DNA of 23,744 bases from Nitrospira sp. UBA6493 (GTDB lineage: Bacteria > Nitrospirota > Nitrospiria > Nitrospirales > Nitrospiraceae), in NCBI GenBank assembly GCA_002435325.1, contig DJMJ01000045.1, positions 304 to 24,047 of the forward strand. Direction: 5' to 3'. Below are positions 21,681-23,744 of the stretch, one piece after another. The stretch's first letter is position 1. Each line of letters opens with the position of its first letter. The notes under the pieces were generated by a model. It worked only from the letters and a program-made list of their open reading frames with translations, did no database searches and had not been told where the DNA came from. The position numbers were made by a program, and so were the translations under genes.

Positions 21681-23343
21681 TGTTGATGCGGCGGCTCGTG
21701 TAATCGTCCCGGAAGGCGATGTCGTCGGTTTCGTGAAAGAGGTCCGAGTTGAACACCACCGCGCGGTTGGCGCGGTAGGGAATCCGGATAGTCTGGGCGC
21801 CGGATCGGGTCAACCACTCCAGAATCTTCGGTTTATTCTGCTCGCTGTTGTAGGCCGCAAAGTTCCAGTCAGCCGGCGCTTCCTTGTCATAAACCACGAG
21901 CCCGCCTGTGTCGGGATTCAGGTTCGCCTCGTCCGGCGTAATCCAGAAATTCACATTCACCGCCGCGGCGTCGGCATGCAATGAGAGGCCGCGTCTGGCG
22001 TTGTCCTGCTTGAAGGCCCAGGCTTGCGTGAGGCGATGGTGATTGAAGATGCGGGGGAATTTCAGGCGCAGCTCCTCGGCAATCTGGAGGAGCAGCGGCG
22101 TGGCGAAGCCATCCCCTAAAAACGCGCCGAGATAGCCGTTCTCGTAGTCCTTCTTCCAGATCGTCGATTCCAAACAGAATTGCCGCAGGGTGGTGATGGC
22201 CTCCGGCCGCAGCAGCTGGTCGATAAAGGTGACTTCAGGCCGTGCCTCCACGTAGCGGGATTCGATGGCTGGCACATCCAGGCCCGGATTCAGCGCGCCG
22301 TCGGCCAGCCGTTCGCAGGGCGCCCGATAGAGAAACCGATTGAACGAGGGCGCAATCGGCGTGAGTGAAGCGGCCTCGATGGGACAGCGGTTTTTCGTGG
22401 GGTGCTGTGCGGCCAGCGTGATCGTCAATCGTTCCAACGCCTCGACATAACGATGCTGTGACGTATCCAGCCGTCCCAGTTCAAGGAGATAGCGGACCTG
22501 CTCGGCATCGTGTTTCAAGCGTGATCGGAACAGACTGGTCTCCGTGACGGCCTTGCCATGGTCGTGCTTCGTCGTTGCAATCTGAGTGAGCAGGGCAATG
22601 GCCTTGTCGTGCTCCCCCGTCCAGATGCGGGCAATCCCGAGATTGTAGAGGACTTTGGGCGAATCGGGCACGATCGTCAGGGCTTGTTCAAACGACGCGA
22701 TGGCCTCGTCGATGGAGCCGGTCTCCATCAGCGCGAGCCCCAGATTATTCCAGGCCTCGAAGTGCGTGGGCTTGAGCCGGATCGCTTCACGGTAGGAGGT
22801 GATGGCGCCCTGAAGAGCGTTCTGTTCCTTGAGGGCGACGCCCAGGTTGTTATGGGTATCGGCATGGCTCGGGTTGAGGGCCAGGGCCTTGCGATAGGCC
22901 TGCACGGCCTCGTCGAGGCGCTGCAGATCTTTGAAGACGTTCCCCAGGTTGATGAGGGCTTCGACATATTTGGAATTCAGCGTGAGCGCCCGCTCATAGG
23001 CCCGCACGGCGTCCTCTTTCTTTCCCGCGCGCTGGGTCACAACGCCGAGGTTGAACCAATAGAGTGGGGTCGAGGGGGCTGCGTCGAGGGCCTGGGTAAT
23101 GAGATCGATCGCCTGGTCGTAGCTGCCCACTCGATAGGCGAGCAGGCCCAGCAATTGAAGGGCTTCGGGATGGCCCGGCGCCATATTCAAGGCAAGCTGA
23201 TAGCTTCGTTCGGCCTCCGCCAGTTGTCCTGCCTGATGGTGGCGCTTGCCCTGGTCGAGCAGGTTGCGGAGGGCAAAGGAGTCGGGCGCGTGCCCCGTCT
23301 TTCCCTGGATGGCGTCCTGTCGGCGTCGGTCTGATCGGTTCAT
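21646..23343 (-). CDS. TPR-repeat 2-oxoglutarate/Fe(II)-dependent oxygenase
   Basis: This 565-residue fusion has about seven tetratricopeptide repeats (residues 28-258), a linker, then a C-terminal double-stranded beta-helix oxygenase domain (about 370-565). The iron-binding triad is visible as H456 and D458 (LHADAAAVNVNFW) and H537 (DLFHETDD), with R551 or R552 placed to bind 2-oxoglutarate. The TPR part likely selects a protein or glycan-linked partner; the substrate is unknown. There is no signal peptide, so it is cytoplasmic. AGGA lies seven bases before the ATG. It is convergent with, and overlaps by 35 bases, the sensor-like gene. Confidence 0.9.
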   Translation of the reverse strand: MNRSDRRRQDAIQGKTGHAPDSFALRNLLDQGKRHHQAGQLAEAERSYQLALNMAPGHPEALQLLGLLAYRVGSYDQAIDLITQALDAAPSTPLYWFNLGVVTQRAGKKEDAVRAYERALTLNSKYVEALINLGNVFKDLQRLDEAVQAYRKALALNPSHADTHNNLGVALKEQNALQGAITSYREAIRLKPTHFEAWNNLGLALMETGSIDEAIASFEQALTIVPDSPKVLYNLGIARIWTGEHDKAIALLTQIATTKHDHGKAVTETSLFRSRLKHDAEQVRYLLELGRLDTSQHRYVEALERLTITLAAQHPTKNRCPIEAASLTPIAPSFNRFLYRAPCERLADGALNPGLDVPAIESRYVEARPEVTFIDQLLRPEAITTLRQFCLESTIWKKDYENGYLGAFLGDGFATPLLLQIAEELRLKFPRIFNHHRLTQAWAFKQDNARRGLSLHADAAAVNVNFWITPDEANLNPDTGGLVVYDKEAPADWNFAAYNSEQNKPKILEWLTRSGAQTIRIPYRANRAVVFNSDLFHETDDIAFRDDYTSRRINITLLYGYRHQP

Positions 23344-23643
23344 GGGTCCGTCCTGGATGATGAGCAGGAGCCTATACGAAAGGGATGTGTGGGGTCAAAG
23401 GGAGGGGAGGGAAAGGCCTGGTGATTTATATGGGGGAAAGGGGTATTCTGCGGCGGCAATAGCTCAAGTGAGGACCTAGCTTTTTTAGTTGTGTCGGACG
23501 GAACAGGGACAGAAGTCTACGGCTCTTGATTAATGTATGAACGCAAGACCTGACCATCATTCTTTCTCGCGACGAATCATTATTTACTCCCTTCAGCACT
23601 TCTGAAAAAAACAGTGCAGGAAGGTGTACCTAGAGGACGTAAG
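23344..23643. other. 300-base spacer between divergent genes, with a G-rich motif
   Basis: No gene is supported here. On the + strand, 23382-23411 holds five runs of three or four G separated by short loops. Further on the base content becomes AT-rich. An imperfect hairpin (CTTC-A-GCACT 23591-23600 with AGTGC-AG-GAAG 23613-23623, loop containing an A7 run) lies just before the ribosome-binding site of the next gene. I could not find a convincing -35/-10 pair for either flanking gene. Confidence 0.45.
23382..23411 (+). promoter_or_regulatory. Putative G-quadruplex motif
   Basis: G-runs at 23382-23384, 23391-23394, 23400-23402, 23404-23407 and 23409-23411 are separated by loops of 6, 5, 1 and 1 bases, meeting the usual G3-N1-7 pattern with a spare run. 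It lies 39-68 bases upstream of the start codon of the minus-strand oxygenase gene, so it is on the non-transcribed strand relative to a leader transcript. It could influence transcription. Confidence 0.4.
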
Positions 23644-23744
23644 ATGGGAAAAGTGATTGTTGCAGATTTTGACTTTGCTCCTACAAGGTCATTTCTATGC
23701 TCGTCAAATAAAGCAATAACTTGGCCTGCTGCCGGTTTAGTTGA
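23644..23744 (+). CDS. Start of an unrecognised AT-rich gene, cut by the window end
   Basis: An ATG at 23644 follows GAGGA (23633-23637) by six bases, and the frame stays open to the window edge (33 codons). The protein begins MGKVIVADFDFAPTRSFLC. I do not recognise it. The last full line of sequence has 23 G+C of 60 (38 percent), far below the 60-65 percent of spot-counted lines just upstream, and codons such as GAT, TTT, AAA and ATT are frequent. This may be the first gene of a horizontally acquired segment. The good ribosome-binding site is the main support. Confidence 0.5.
   Translation, partial: MGKVIVADFDFAPTRSFLCSSNKAITWPAAGLV

Overview
The window looks like a chromosomal segment of a Gram-negative, probably Nitrospira-like (Nitrospirota) bacterium. 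This rests on gene content and order, an outer-membrane secretin and lipoprotein, GC-rich coding sequence and heptamer-repeat intergenic spacers. It is inference, not a marker-gene assignment.

Region 1 (131-10185, all + strand) is a Tad/Flp (tight adherence) type IVc pilus locus. In order it encodes a prepilin peptidase (CpaA/TadV), CpaB/RcpC, a secretin-less paralogue of the CpaC N-terminal region, the secretin CpaC/RcpA, a small lipoprotein, TadE, a TadG-like protein, CpaE/TadZ, the ATPase CpaF/TadA, and the inner-membrane platform proteins TadB and TadC. The Flp pilin gene is not visible and may lie just upstream of base 1. No tadD or cpaD homologue was recognised. A terminator-like hairpin at the end of cpaA and a 120-base gap with a 13-base direct repeat suggest that cpaA and the cpaB-onward genes are differentially transcribed.

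Region 2 (10198-12496) continues the operon with three tightly packed genes that are not standard Tad components: a terpenoid-cyclase-fold (QW-repeat-like) protein, a DUF362 protein with a Tat-like leader, and a small periplasmic protein. Their spacing suggests co-expression with the pilus. Their role is unknown, and this is the best candidate here for an undescribed add-on to a Tad system.

Region 3 (12653-23343) is GC-richer housekeeping and mixed content. It holds a cytoplasmic cyclophilin and an ACS-type MFS transporter (both minus), a 1119-residue AsmA-family protein, an M24 metallopeptidase, an isolated SdhB/FrdB-like iron-sulfur protein with a twelfth cluster cysteine, a PilZ protein, an orphan Cache-like membrane sensor without an output domain, and a minus-strand TPR/2-oxoglutarate oxygenase fusion. 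Three short arrays of 7-base repeats lie in its spacers. One supplies the last codons and stop of the MFS gene, and another forms a long hairpin ending 7 bases before the sdhB start.

Region 4 (23344-23744) is a spacer with a G-quadruplex motif on the + strand, followed by the start of an AT-rich, unrecognised gene that runs off the window.
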